Shown: positions 46,501-54,013 of the stretch, one piece after another
Layout of the letters: each line of letters opens with the position of its first letter
How positions within the stretch are numbered: position 1 is the first letter of the stretch
From: Martinezella hainanensis
GTDB taxonomy: Bacteria; Pseudomonadota; Alphaproteobacteria; Rhizobiales; Rhizobiaceae
DNA length: 64,000 nucleotides
Reading direction: 5' to 3'
NCBI RefSeq assembly: GCF_900094555.1
Contig: NZ_FMAC01000004.1
Location: 124,001 to 188,000 of the forward strand
Made by a program: the position numbers and the translations under genes
Notes under the pieces: model-generated
Databases searched by the model: none
What the model was told of the DNA's origin: nothing
The model's input: only the letters and a program-made list of their open reading frames with translations

Positions 46501-47511
46501 AACCAGCGCATTTGATTTTAGCCCTTCTTTTAACTTCGCTTCCTGTTTGGATTTCTTATTCAGCCGATGATTATCTTCCTCAAGCACACTAATATTTTTT
46601 TTAAGCGCGTCAGCCTCCGCCGCCCAACGCTCGCCAACCTGGGCAAGGCGAATTTGCTCCGCCTCCGCCTGGGATTTTAAGTCCTCCAGGGCATCGTTTG
46701 CAGTCTGTTGGGACGCAAACTTTGTCCACGCTTCTGTCGCCGCCTGGCCAAGAACTGCGAAGCGATTTCTGAAGCGCTCCGCTTCACTGTTCCCTAGATG
46801 CGCCAAATCAACGATAGCGGCAGGCAAATCACTGCCGATTAGCAACACACCCAGCCCTGCGGAATGATGAAAACTGAAACTTGGGTAATGCTCCAGCAGT
46901 TCCGCCCATAGCTGATGAACGCCGAAACCCATCGATCGTACTGCTATATCATGGAACAGAACAATGCCACGCTGACGGGAAACCTTTGGAAGCCAGTTTT
47001 CAAAATCTTGGCGCACGGCCTCATATGTATGTAGGCCATCTATATGCAGTAGTTCGACGGAACCGTCGGCGAATTGACCCGAAGCCTCCGCAAACGTCAT
47101 TTTTAGAAGGGTGGAAAACTCGCTATAGCGGGCATCATTAAGTTGTTTAACCTTTTCAAAAACCTCATGGCCATAAAATCCTGCATGCTCATCGCCTTGC
47201 CAAGTGTCAATCGCGTAACAAGTAGTATGAGCGCTAAGCTCCGACTGCTTTACCTCTTCACAAAAGGCTGAATACGAAACACCATTATGGGTGCCCAATT
47301 CGACGATACATGAAGGTTTCATTGCGGCCACAAGCCAGTGCGCAAAAGGTACATGACCGTGCCACCCACTTGCCTCCTCCGCTAACAAGTTTGTGCGAAA
47401 AACGGGGTCAATAGAATGTGCGAGTAAAGCCGCCAACGGATTGAAAGCCTGGTTCCCGGAAGCGTTGTCAGGAGTGGTGTTTATTTCCTGTGCTGGCTTA
47501 TAATTCGACAT
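43576..47511 (-). CDS. Multidomain methyltransferase-GT2-GT4 polysaccharide assembly protein
   Basis: This 1311-residue protein joins three enzyme modules. Residues about 25-255 are a class I methyltransferase-like domain (SCIVELGTHNGVSYSAFCEE, ELLHIDGLHTYEAVRQDF, GIVLFHDI). A coiled coil follows (about 260-365), then the YASTSWRITAPLR motif. Residues about 665-900 are a GT2 domain (PSVSIIIPTRDSVDILRACV, IFLNNDTTVNDPLWI with the DxD-like site, GACLAIRKEVFTKLGGFDPA). The C-terminal 370 residues are a GT4-like domain (LYIAADCYANFSKWEGYNLG). It could extend and methylate an O-chain, the coiled coil acting as ruler as in WbdD-type terminators, but that is inference. The DNA is AT-rich. Confidence 0.88.
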   Translation of the reverse strand: MSNYKPAQEINTTPDNASGNQAFNPLAALLAHSIDPVFRTNLLAEEASGWHGHVPFAHWLVAAMKPSCIVELGTHNGVSYSAFCEEVKQSELSAHTTCYAIDTWQGDEHAGFYGHEVFEKVKQLNDARYSEFSTLLKMTFAEASGQFADGSVELLHIDGLHTYEAVRQDFENWLPKVSRQRGIVLFHDIAVRSMGFGVHQLWAELLEHYPSFSFHHSAGLGVLLIGSDLPAAIVDLAHLGNSEAERFRNRFAVLGQAATEAWTKFASQQTANDALEDLKSQAEAEQIRLAQVGERWAAEADALKKNISVLEEDNHRLNKKSKQEAKLKEGLKSNALVLRQELDALRAELYHAQVLVRHRDQLIGDLYASTSWRITAPLRRARLPLKTQAQRIRLLLNAAAGRNNARDVLRNSIRRRLKLKSLQPASVITDEVSNSAEYDVWIDKFDTLSADDERQIRRHIASGELPEISVLVVVNGAWAETKKSLEYQLFKAKNVVYWEPSSKADGSTSKKGHADEDSFVRGGADNVLGALDTSSVTLIVAGGTLLSAHCLYGIAAGAAASTNCCLIYADDDRRTIDGRREQPFFKPDFSPELLRWLNYIGSAAAIKGADRLQQIVKKIAAGGNVEDALATCASALARSEVLHVPSILFHLAKMDMPKVHKAPELSDPDPLPSVSIIIPTRDSVDILRACVESILSQSDYPRHAIEIVIVDNQSMMPETLIYFRKIERENSIRILPYQHAFNFAQICNTAAAACNNSIFIFLNNDTTVNDPLWIRKLVRYLAQSDVGSVGAKLLYPDGTVQHGGTVVGIQGVAAHTLVGKQPDEGGYAELGNATREMSAVTGACLAIRKEVFTKLGGFDPALAVAFNDVKLNIELVQAGYRVIGINDPLLIHHESKTRGQDDTPAKQALFRKEANYALSKGRSFFKNDPYYSPNLSLIETYKLANPPRTVWPWRQHALRNGEPIRVLMLSVTHQVGHGVAVVVDLQAQYLLKCGFEVFIGGHKNANEFSYPGCRRIVIEDPAEAARVAFELKIDCVIVHTPPFFSTLRWIGGSIRSIVIDYGEPNPEFFNDADLRRMINVEKQFCAPMADRIIGISEAVKAESDMASMEVVRLGNSHLAVWQGQSDIRIQARQRLGLEGRFVVLNVCRFHHAERSYKGVDQYELFVEEFKLAYPELASTTVFVLCGKAGPEDIDEMVRRGFMVKANVTDEEMIELYIAADCYANFSKWEGYNLGIGQAQAMGLPVLASDIPAHWEFRDISVGTPESLSHDLARFIREQAHDEGASGRAPIIEGWERPLQRLEAIIRETVFS

Positions 47512-47646
47512 TTTGTCCTCTGACGCTTGGAAAATGGCCGCTTTTTTTCAGATTGCCGTCTGATAGTCAAATGAGCGAGATGGTTGGAAAAGGATTGAAG
47601 TCAGATTTCAAAGGTGTCAATGCCGACTGAAAAATCCTCAAAAGTA

Positions 47647-49354
47647 GGTTCTTCCGCAATTTCGATGCAACTCAGCTTCCGATGATGCGTGAGCGCAGGA
47701 GGTCCATCCCAGTTCTTCCGTACATGGAACGCTTGGTGAGCTTTAGTTTATTGATCTTACCCTCGACCGGGCCGGTGCTCCAAGGCATCGTCAAGGCCGC
47801 TCGAACCGCCTCGACGTCGCGACGGGTTCCACGCGCGAACGACGATAGCGGCCCGGCAATCGCATCATTTAGCCACGGCTTCAGCGCAGCGATTTCCCGA
47901 CTACAGATCAGGACCGGAAGCGCCGTGCCAGGTCGGCAGCAGTGGCAACGTCAGGTGAGGCCGAGGAAATCGCATTCACAAAGGCTCGCTCGGCGGAAAA
48001 GTATCGATTTCGGCGGTTAAGAGACGAACAGTCTGCCGGGATGAAGGCGTACGCCATGAAGATTTGCGCGAGGCACGAGACACTGCAGGTGCGGGGACGC
48101 CGTCGCGCAGCCTCACCTTCACCCACTGGCGAAAGGTCTTTACGCTCTCGCTGTAACATCGATCACACACCTCCCTGTAGAGACGGGTCGCGTTGCGGCA
48201 GCCTTCAAGCCATCGCCTACAGACGTAGTCTGCATAGGCATCGGCTGGGTTCTCCGGGAAGATCTTGCGTTCCCATGTTCCCGGTTGATTGTCTTTCACC
48301 CATTTCCGTATGGTTTTGAGGTCGACGCCGAATTCACGCTTGATCGCCAACTGGCTCCAGCCCATGCCGTTCAGTCGGATGACCTCATCGAAAAGAGCAC
48401 GCCGATGTTGATGCCGGTTTTGCTGTTGCCGTGCTGTGTGTTTATGGAGCGGCTCTTCTTTCATTCGCTCGCCGCGTATTCGATCATCCGTATCGATCTG
48501 CGCCATAAGCGACTTCCCAACATCGCGGATAAGGCAGTATCACCGCTCCACGACATTCTGCAAGGCGTCGGAACAGTTGCGCAGAAGATACCAACGATCG
48601 GCGACTTGCTGCGCTTTCGGCGCCCCTCCCGAGCTCATCGCGCGTAAGCGCCAGCTCTGTCCCGAGCGATGACTTCAACACCGGGATGGTCCGTAAGCCA
48701 ATCCGAAAGCGTGTCATTCTCGCGGTCGGGCAACAGATCAACGACGTTATTCGTTTCGAGATCGACCAGGATCGTTCTATAACGCTGTCCTCGGCGCCAG
48801 GTCCAATCGTCGACGCTCAGGACGCGAGGCGCCTCCCAATTGTCAGAGGGTCGTGTCCGCACAATCCGCAAAATGGTGTCGGCGCTCACAGGCACGCCAA
48901 GGCGGGCGACGAGCCTCATGCCTGCTTCTCCTCCCACTGCCATGCCGATAATGCGATGCACATCTCCCAGGCGTCTGGTGCGCCGACAATACCGCCAGAT
49001 CACATCACCTACGTTCTCGGCAAATAAGCGCCTGCGGCATCTCGCGTTGCTGCAACGCAAGCGACGGACATTCATGGTTATTGTGACCGCACGTCCTTGC
49101 CACGGCAGGTCGGCGAGGCGTCGCTCGTAATGACTATGGGTGCGATGCGAAGCTTTGCGGCAGTCTGGACATTTGGCTCCTGTCGATCGGAAGCGACAAT
49201 CGATCGATATTACCTCTTTCGATTGCTGAACGTGATCGACGACCAAAGACGGCGGGATCAACGGTAGAATGCGCTTGCCCATTTCCATACTCCTGCTGAT
49301 TCGTGTGTCGAATCAACAGGATTCAGAAAGCTGCACCGAAATTGCGGAAGAGCC
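47647..49354 (-). mobile_element. ISL3 family insertion sequence, inactive
   Basis: The element is bounded by imperfect inverted repeats, TTCTTCCGCAATTTCGATGCA at the left (from 47649) and its counterpart TGCACCGAAATTGCGGAAGA at the right (49332-49351), a typical ISL3 terminus. It is about 1.7 kb long and encodes one decayed transposase on the minus strand. The flanking 8 bp (CAAAAGTA left, CGCTATTG right) do not match, so no target-site duplication remains. Its right end lies next to an IS66 tnpA fragment. Confidence 0.8.
47672..49288 (-). pseudogene. ISL3 family transposase, frameshifted
   Basis: The N-terminal 217 codons (48635-49288) are a good ISL3 transposase start, with the zinc-ribbon [19 protein letters not shown], the second pair [11 protein letters not shown], and [15 protein letters not shown] containing the first catalytic Asp residues. 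At about 48650 the frame shifts. The next part reads through a TGA near 48540 before RRALFDEVIRLNGMGWSQLA and RRWLEGCRNATRLYREV. The end (MPWSTGPVEGKINKLKLTK, MYGRTGMDLLRSRIIGS) is again in another frame. At least two frameshifts and one stop make it inactive. Confidence 0.85.
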
Positions 49355-49384
49355 CGCTATTGAGGAGTATTGCTCCGGTAGTGA

Positions 49385-49508
49385 CAAACCGCTCCTTCTC
49401 CGCGTCCGACCAGTCGCGCGGCTTGCGTCGCGCCCGCACCGCCGTAAAAACCTCGAATGTTCGTGGCTGATTCACGCTGTCGCTCATAAGATTCCTCGCA
49501 TGATTCAT
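49385..49508 (-). pseudogene. IS66 family tnpA remnant next to the ISL3 element
   Basis: The frame MNHARNLMSDSVNQPRTFEV then FTAVRARRKPRDWSDAEKER and FVT matches the first about 40 residues of IS66-type TnpA. Homology stops close to the ISL3 right terminus (49354), which suggests the ISL3 copy inserted here and the rest was lost. Confidence 0.65.
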
Positions 49509-49599
49509 GCAGAAGATTCCTGATCAACAGGCTAAATGATGCGTGGGGTTGCCTACGCGCTTACGCTCTACTCGACCAGCGCGCAATTGCAGCAGGAGC

Positions 49600-49761
49600 G
49601 CCGATCTGATGGTGCTGCGCGGACACTGCTATCTCAATCTAAAAATGTACGACGATGCCGAACGCATCTTCACCGCAGTCGCAGCCACCGGCAATCGCGA
49701 TGGCAGCCGAGGCCTGAGAGACCTCATGCTCGCCAAACACCCGCCGCGGGGAGAATATTGA
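49600..49761 (+). pseudogene. Fragment of a tetratricopeptide-repeat protein
   Basis: About 54 codons read LMVLRGHCYLNLKMYDDAER, IFTAVAATGNRDGSRGLRDL and end at MLAKHPPRGEY. The pattern is one TPR unit plus the C-terminal tail of a larger protein. There is no credible start, and IS debris lies on both sides. The parent gene cannot be named; TPR proteins of polysaccharide or cellulose clusters are possible sources. Confidence 0.45.
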
Positions 49762-49856
49762 CGTCGCCGGCCGATTCGGTGTCGTTGTTTAAGTTAGATG
49801 ACCCGGATACGGTGTGAGCGTCCGGTGAATGCATTTTTGTGTCTACGAGGCGCGGT

Positions 49857-50162
49857 TTAGGACTTGCGGCATAGCTCATCCGCCATGACGCGCTCGATCA
49901 TCTCGGGATCGCATTGTTCATCGACGAGGAACTGGCGGATTCCACCATCCCACGTCCGTATGTCAGCCAGGAGATCTCGAAGGTCATCAATTCCATTTTC
50001 GGTCAGGCCTTTTGTGCCATCTTCACTGTCATCGCGGACATATACCAATTCGCCCCCAGCGATATTGTCCGAGTTGGCGGTGACTTCCTCGAGTAGTTCA
50101 AGGTTCTCGCCGAGTATGACGGCGACTTCTTTGAGCGTGTAGATGAACCTCGAGCGTGCCAT
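49857..50162 (-). CDS. Small IS66-associated protein of unknown function
   Basis: This 101-residue protein (start MARSRFIYTLKEVAVILGEN; then NSDNIAGGELVYVRDDSEDG, LRDLLADIRTWDGG, VDEQCDPEMIERVMADELCR) is acidic and soluble and has no recognised domain. Its ATG overlaps the stop of the tnpC tail (TGATG), so it was translationally coupled to the transposase gene, and it ends 28 bp before the terminal repeat. It therefore is a passenger or accessory gene of an IS66 element. The frame is intact although the element is dead. A role in transposition control is conceivable but unshown. Confidence 0.65.
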   Translation of the reverse strand: MARSRFIYTLKEVAVILGENLELLEEVTANSDNIAGGELVYVRDDSEDGTKGLTENGIDDLRDLLADIRTWDGGIRQFLVDEQCDPEMIERVMADELCRKS

Positions 50163-50250
50163 CACGCAGCTTCGTATCGGTCTTTCGCCAGCACCCACTG
50201 CCACGGAAGCAATTCCTGGAGCCGATTCTTGGGATGGCTCTGGATCCTCA
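50162..50250 (-). pseudogene. IS66 tnpC C-terminal remnant
   Basis: The last codons before the TGA at 50162-50164 read SHPKNRLQELLPWQWVLAKD, the typical C-terminus of IS66 TnpC transposases (an 'RxxELLPW' tail). Upstream of about 50250 homology stops, owing to deletion of the body of the gene. Confidence 0.65.
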
Positions 50251-50384
50251 GGACGATTTCAACGTCTTTGCATCTCGACCGAGCACTGCTCCTCTTGGAA
50301 CCGTCACTCACGCTCTCCGACGCTTCGATAAGCGATACCGGGATGAGCGATGCGGCCTGGGGAGATTCGGGTGGCAAGAGCTAC

Positions 50385-50545
50385 TTTCGCCAAGCGTAAA
50401 TCTGCTGCGGAAGAACGTCATGCCGGCGCGCGACATCCGAAACGGTGCCATCCGCACTGAATGCTTCTTGCAATATCGAAAGCTTCAGTTCCGTCGACCA
50501 TCGACGTTGTCGCTCGGCGCCCGTCAGGATCTCAACCTTGGCCAT
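50385..50545 (-). pseudogene. IS66 tnpA remnant
   Basis: From ATG 50545 the frame reads MAKVEILTGAERQRRWSTEL, KLSILQEAFSADGTVSDVAR and RHDVLPQQIYAWRK before a stop, the helix-turn-helix N-terminus of IS66 TnpA. Normal TnpA proteins are more than twice as long. It belongs to the deleted element at 49814-50610. Confidence 0.75.
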
Positions 50546-50622
50546 TCATACCCTGTTACGTCACGAACGAATCATCTGTGTCGTAACTTGCGCCAATCCC
50601 GCAACTGACCTTAAGGTCCTAC

Positions 50623-52560
50623 CTATGCAAGCACGCCGTCATTCACGTAGGTCCGGCCCTCAAAGATACCGAACTCCAAATAGTGTACAAGAGGATTGAT
50701 ACCGGCAGCAGCGACATCAGGATAAAGCTTCAGGTAGCCCGCGGTATCAAAATTGGCGGACGGATCTCTTCCTTCATGCCAACCATACTGCAAATAATGC
50801 GTGAACGGATTAACGTCGGCAGCAGCCACATCTTTATACTTTGCCAAATACGCTGAGGTGTCAAAAAACGCGTTTGGATCGCGCCCCTCAAGCCAGCCAT
50901 ATTGATTATAGTGCTGCACCGGATCCAGATGGGCCGCTGCCACATCCGGATTGCTCTGGAAATAGTATGTACCGTTGATCAACAGCTCGGCTGCATTAAG
51001 AGGGCGGCCCTCATAGATACCGAAGTTTAGATAATGTTGAAGTGGATCAATCTTGGCGGCGGCGACGTCCGGATTGATCCGCAGATATTCCAACGTATGG
51101 AAAGCGTCGGACGGGTCGCGTCCCTCCTTCCACCCAAACTGATCATAATGCAGTAGTGGGTTGATTCCAGCAGCTGCAACGTCGTGATACTTAGCCAAAT
51201 ATTCGGAGGTATCGAAGAATTTATTTGGATCGCGCCCCTCGCGCCATCCGTAATTCAAGTAATGCTGATCCGCGTCGGCGCCCGCGTTAAGAACGTCACG
51301 ATTATGAGTGTAATAGAACATATCGTCGACCAGACTGTCACCCTGAACAACGGTTCTATCAGAAAACTGCAGTTTCTCGATTGAAACCAAGCTTTCCGCC
51401 GCTCCACCGCCCTTGACCACCATTGCGCGATAGCCGTAGTCGACCGTCGCATCTGCCAGCCTGAAGTTGAGGACGGCTGTGTCAAAACCAACTCCGCCAT
51501 CTAACCAGTCGTTGCCGGCGCCGCCATTCAGCCAATCGTTACCGGCGCCACCCTTCAGCGTATTGTTTGCGGCATTGCCGATAATCGTATCGTTGCCGGA
51601 GCCGCCAATTGCGTTTTCGATCAACGAGCGGCTATCGCCATTGTACTGGAGGGCATTGTAGACATTGCCGTGTGCGAAGTTGCCCTCTCCGAGGTAGGCG
51701 CTTTGTGCAGCGGACATCAATGACCAGCTGCCCGGTTGCAAATTTATAGACTGATTTGTGGTGTAGTTTGAGAAATCATAGGTATCGTTGCCGCCGCCAT
51801 CCCAAATGGTGAGAAAAATGCGATTGTCGCCAGGCTTTCCCTGCCCTACACCATCGATGAACATTTCACCGGTCGTGGGTGAAAAGGTGTAAGTCGTATC
51901 TCCGGAATGCGTCGTGAAATTAGCCCCGTACAACTTCTGGATGGCTGCGATGTCATACATCATTAACGACTGAGCAAAGCCGAAATCTTCGTTTGTGTAA
52001 CCAAAGCTCGTCGATGCCGCAAAATAGGAGCGGTAGCTCATGACAGTGAATTCCATGCTGTCATGCCAGATGCTCATCTCCGAGGAGTTATAAAATGAAG
52101 GCTCAAAAGAATGCTTGAGGCCAAATGCATGTCCGATTTCGTGCAGAGTGGAGATCCAGGCATAATTGCCTTTGATCGGATCGGTCATCGCACTTGTGCC
52201 GGTCTGCGTACCAAACCAGACGTCGCCACCAAGATCAGAACTCGATGGAAAATACGTATAGGCGGTATCTTGCGCCTCATCCGACATGCCAAACCTAATT
52301 GTGGCACTTCCCGCATCGGCTTTTTCGTTGAAGGAAAGATTCGAGACGGAGGCATATTGCGCCAACGCAGAATTCACCGCAGCCCGCATGGTTGCATTGA
52401 GTGGCTGAAACGTCAGCTGCTCCCCGGTGCTATAGCTGCCATACTGCGCGCCACTCGTCGTAAATGAAAAATCGAGTGAGGTTTGCGCCCAATACTGCCC
52501 GTAGATCAAGTCATCGGCATCGTCTCCAAAAACCGAAACCGGATAGGTGATTGTTAGCAT
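50623..52560 (-). CDS. Serralysin-like RTX metalloprotease with six C-terminal repeats
   Basis: This 645-residue secreted protein has a metzincin domain with zinc motif HEIGHAFGLKH (His140, Glu141, His144, His150) and a Met-turn VMSY (Met174). RTX calcium-binding nonapeptides follow (about 310-365: GGSGNDTIIG, GGAGNDWLNG, GGAGNDWLDG). From about residue 411 to the end there are six repeats of about 38 residues with consensus PDVAAAxxxPLxHYxxxGxxEGRDP. There is no N-terminal signal peptide, as expected for type I secretion. The adjacent prsE and prsD genes very likely export it. The repeats may bind a surface or polysaccharide. Target proteins are unknown. Confidence 0.92.
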   Translation of the reverse strand: MLTITYPVSVFGDDADDLIYGQYWAQTSLDFSFTTSGAQYGSYSTGEQLTFQPLNATMRAAVNSALAQYASVSNLSFNEKADAGSATIRFGMSDEAQDTAYTYFPSSSDLGGDVWFGTQTGTSAMTDPIKGNYAWISTLHEIGHAFGLKHSFEPSFYNSSEMSIWHDSMEFTVMSYRSYFAASTSFGYTNEDFGFAQSLMMYDIAAIQKLYGANFTTHSGDTTYTFSPTTGEMFIDGVGQGKPGDNRIFLTIWDGGGNDTYDFSNYTTNQSINLQPGSWSLMSAAQSAYLGEGNFAHGNVYNALQYNGDSRSLIENAIGGSGNDTIIGNAANNTLKGGAGNDWLNGGAGNDWLDGGVGFDTAVLNFRLADATVDYGYRAMVVKGGGAAESLVSIEKLQFSDRTVVQGDSLVDDMFYYTHNRDVLNAGADADQHYLNYGWREGRDPNKFFDTSEYLAKYHDVAAAGINPLLHYDQFGWKEGRDPSDAFHTLEYLRINPDVAAAKIDPLQHYLNFGIYEGRPLNAAELLINGTYYFQSNPDVAAAHLDPVQHYNQYGWLEGRDPNAFFDTSAYLAKYKDVAAADVNPFTHYLQYGWHEGRDPSANFDTAGYLKLYPDVAAAGINPLVHYLEFGIFEGRTYVNDGVLA

Positions 52561-52702
52561 TCAATAGATCTCCGAGAGCATGGCGACTTTAACGGCACAT
52601 TTTTACTGAGCTGAATAAACGAGGCAGGAAGAGCTTGCAAGTAAGGGTAGCATCAACTTTGGCGCGATCATTAATTTCCCAGCATCATCCATTTCCACAT
52701 CG

Positions 52703-54013
52703 TTACTGTTCTTTAAACGCGCGAACCACTTGATCGGATAACGGTTTTGCCAAATATGCCAACACCGTTCGCTGATCCGTCTGGATGAATGCCTCCACCG
52801 GCATCCCTGCCATCGGCATCAAATTACCGAGCCGTGCCCATTCGACCTCCGGTATAGTAACTCTTATATCATAGTAGCTCTGCCCGGTGCGTTGATCAGT
52901 TGTCAGGTCGGCCCCGATGCTCGTTATTCGGCCCGTCAATCCCGGCGTGGTGCGTTGATTGAAAGCCGAAAACCGAACCATCACCTCCTGCCCGACCGCC
53001 ACTTGGTCGATATCCCGTGGTGATAGCTTAAGTTCCGGCGTCAGCGCATCCTTGTCGGGCACGATCTGCATGATCGCCTCACCAGGCGTAACGACTGTTC
53101 CGGCAGCATGAACGACAAGCTGATGAACGATCCCTTCCTGAGGTGCGCGAATATCGATATGTTTCAACTCATCTTCGGCGGCAACAAGCCGCTCGGAATA
53201 TTCGCCGATATCACTTTCGGCCTGGCGTAATTGGTCCGATATCTCGGTTCTTTGATCATCATCGACTTGAATAATCTGCAATTGAGTTTCGGCGATTTTT
53301 CCATTGGTTTGAGCCGCGGAGGCGATCAGGCTCCCAAGCTGGCCGGTGAGGTCCGCAGCATCGCGCCGTAAGCTATAGACCCGCGTTGCGGGAATGATAC
53401 CCTGCTCAAGCAATGGCTGAAGACTGGCGAGTTCGGCATTTATGATATCGATCGCCTGTCGTTTGCCTTCCTGCTGAGCGCCCAACCCCTCCGCCTCCTT
53501 CGAAAGCTGACGCACCCGCTCAGCTAACTGTGCCTTGCGGCCTGTCCTGGATGAGCGTCGATCTTCAAACAGCCGCCGTTCTCCATCGAGTATCGCCGCC
53601 ACTTCGGCTATATCTTGCTCGTTTAGAAGGTCCTCTGGAAAAGCGATTGATTCTTTCGCATCTCGTTCTGCCGAGAGCCTAGCTACGCGCGCCGAAAGTT
53701 CCTTCAGACGCTTCGAGATGATGGCGCGATTGGCACGGGCCTGCGTATCGTCGAGATGCACGAGTATTTGGCCAGCTGCAACGAGATCGCCGTTTTTGAC
53801 GAATACCTGGCCAACAGTACCGCCCTTTTGGTGCTGGACGGGCTTGACATAGCTGTCAACAACCAATGTGCCAGTGGCGATAACGGCACCCTGAAGACGA
53901 ATGGTGGCAGCCAACCCTCCCAAAACGCCAACGAGAAGGACAACGGCGGCGAGCGCAACCAGCGTCAGGCGCCGGACGGCACGTTCAGCGAGCGGCGTAA
54001 GAGCGCCGTTCAT
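52703..54013 (-). CDS. prsE: Type I secretion membrane fusion protein, HlyD/PrsE family
   Basis: This 436-residue periplasmic adaptor has one N-terminal transmembrane helix (about 15-35, LVALAAVVLLVGVLGGLAA), a lipoyl-like motif (GTVGQVFVKNGDLVAAGQIL), a long coiled-coil hairpin (about 100-270) and the C-terminal beta-barrel (APQEGIVHQLVVHAAGTVV, TPGEAIMQIVP). It bridges the inner-membrane ABC transporter and an outer-membrane TolC-like channel, which is not encoded in this window. It overlaps prsD by 4 bp. Rhizobial PrsD/PrsE pairs export RTX proteins and polysaccharide glycanases. Confidence 0.93.
   Translation of the reverse strand: MNGALTPLAERAVRRLTLVALAAVVLLVGVLGGLAATIRLQGAVIATGTLVVDSYVKPVQHQKGGTVGQVFVKNGDLVAAGQILVHLDDTQARANRAIISKRLKELSARVARLSAERDAKESIAFPEDLLNEQDIAEVAAILDGERRLFEDRRSSRTGRKAQLAERVRQLSKEAEGLGAQQEGKRQAIDIINAELASLQPLLEQGIIPATRVYSLRRDAADLTGQLGSLIASAAQTNGKIAETQLQIIQVDDDQRTEISDQLRQAESDIGEYSERLVAAEDELKHIDIRAPQEGIVHQLVVHAAGTVVTPGEAIMQIVPDKDALTPELKLSPRDIDQVAVGQEVMVRFSAFNQRTTPGLTGRITSIGADLTTDQRTGQSYYDIRVTIPEVEWARLGNLMPMAGMPVEAFIQTDQRTVLAYLAKPLSDQVVRAFKEQ

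Larger units (their letters stand above)
49814..50610 (-). mobile_element. IS66 family element with internal deletion
   Basis: On the minus strand the order is tnpA start (50545 to 50385), tail of tnpC (to 50162), an intact 101-codon gene (to 49857) and the terminal repeat GTGAGCGTCCGGTGAA (49814-49829), identical to 30425-30440. The 3' part of tnpA, all of tnpB and most of tnpC are missing. The outer end beyond tnpA was not delimited, so the right coordinate is approximate. Confidence 0.65.

Noticed and set aside
50623..51340. Regularly repeated DNA that might be taken for a CRISPR array or tandem repeat
   Set aside because: The periodicity of about 115 bp follows the 38-residue protein repeats of the RTX protease in frame; there are no conserved direct repeats with unique spacers and no cas genes in the window.
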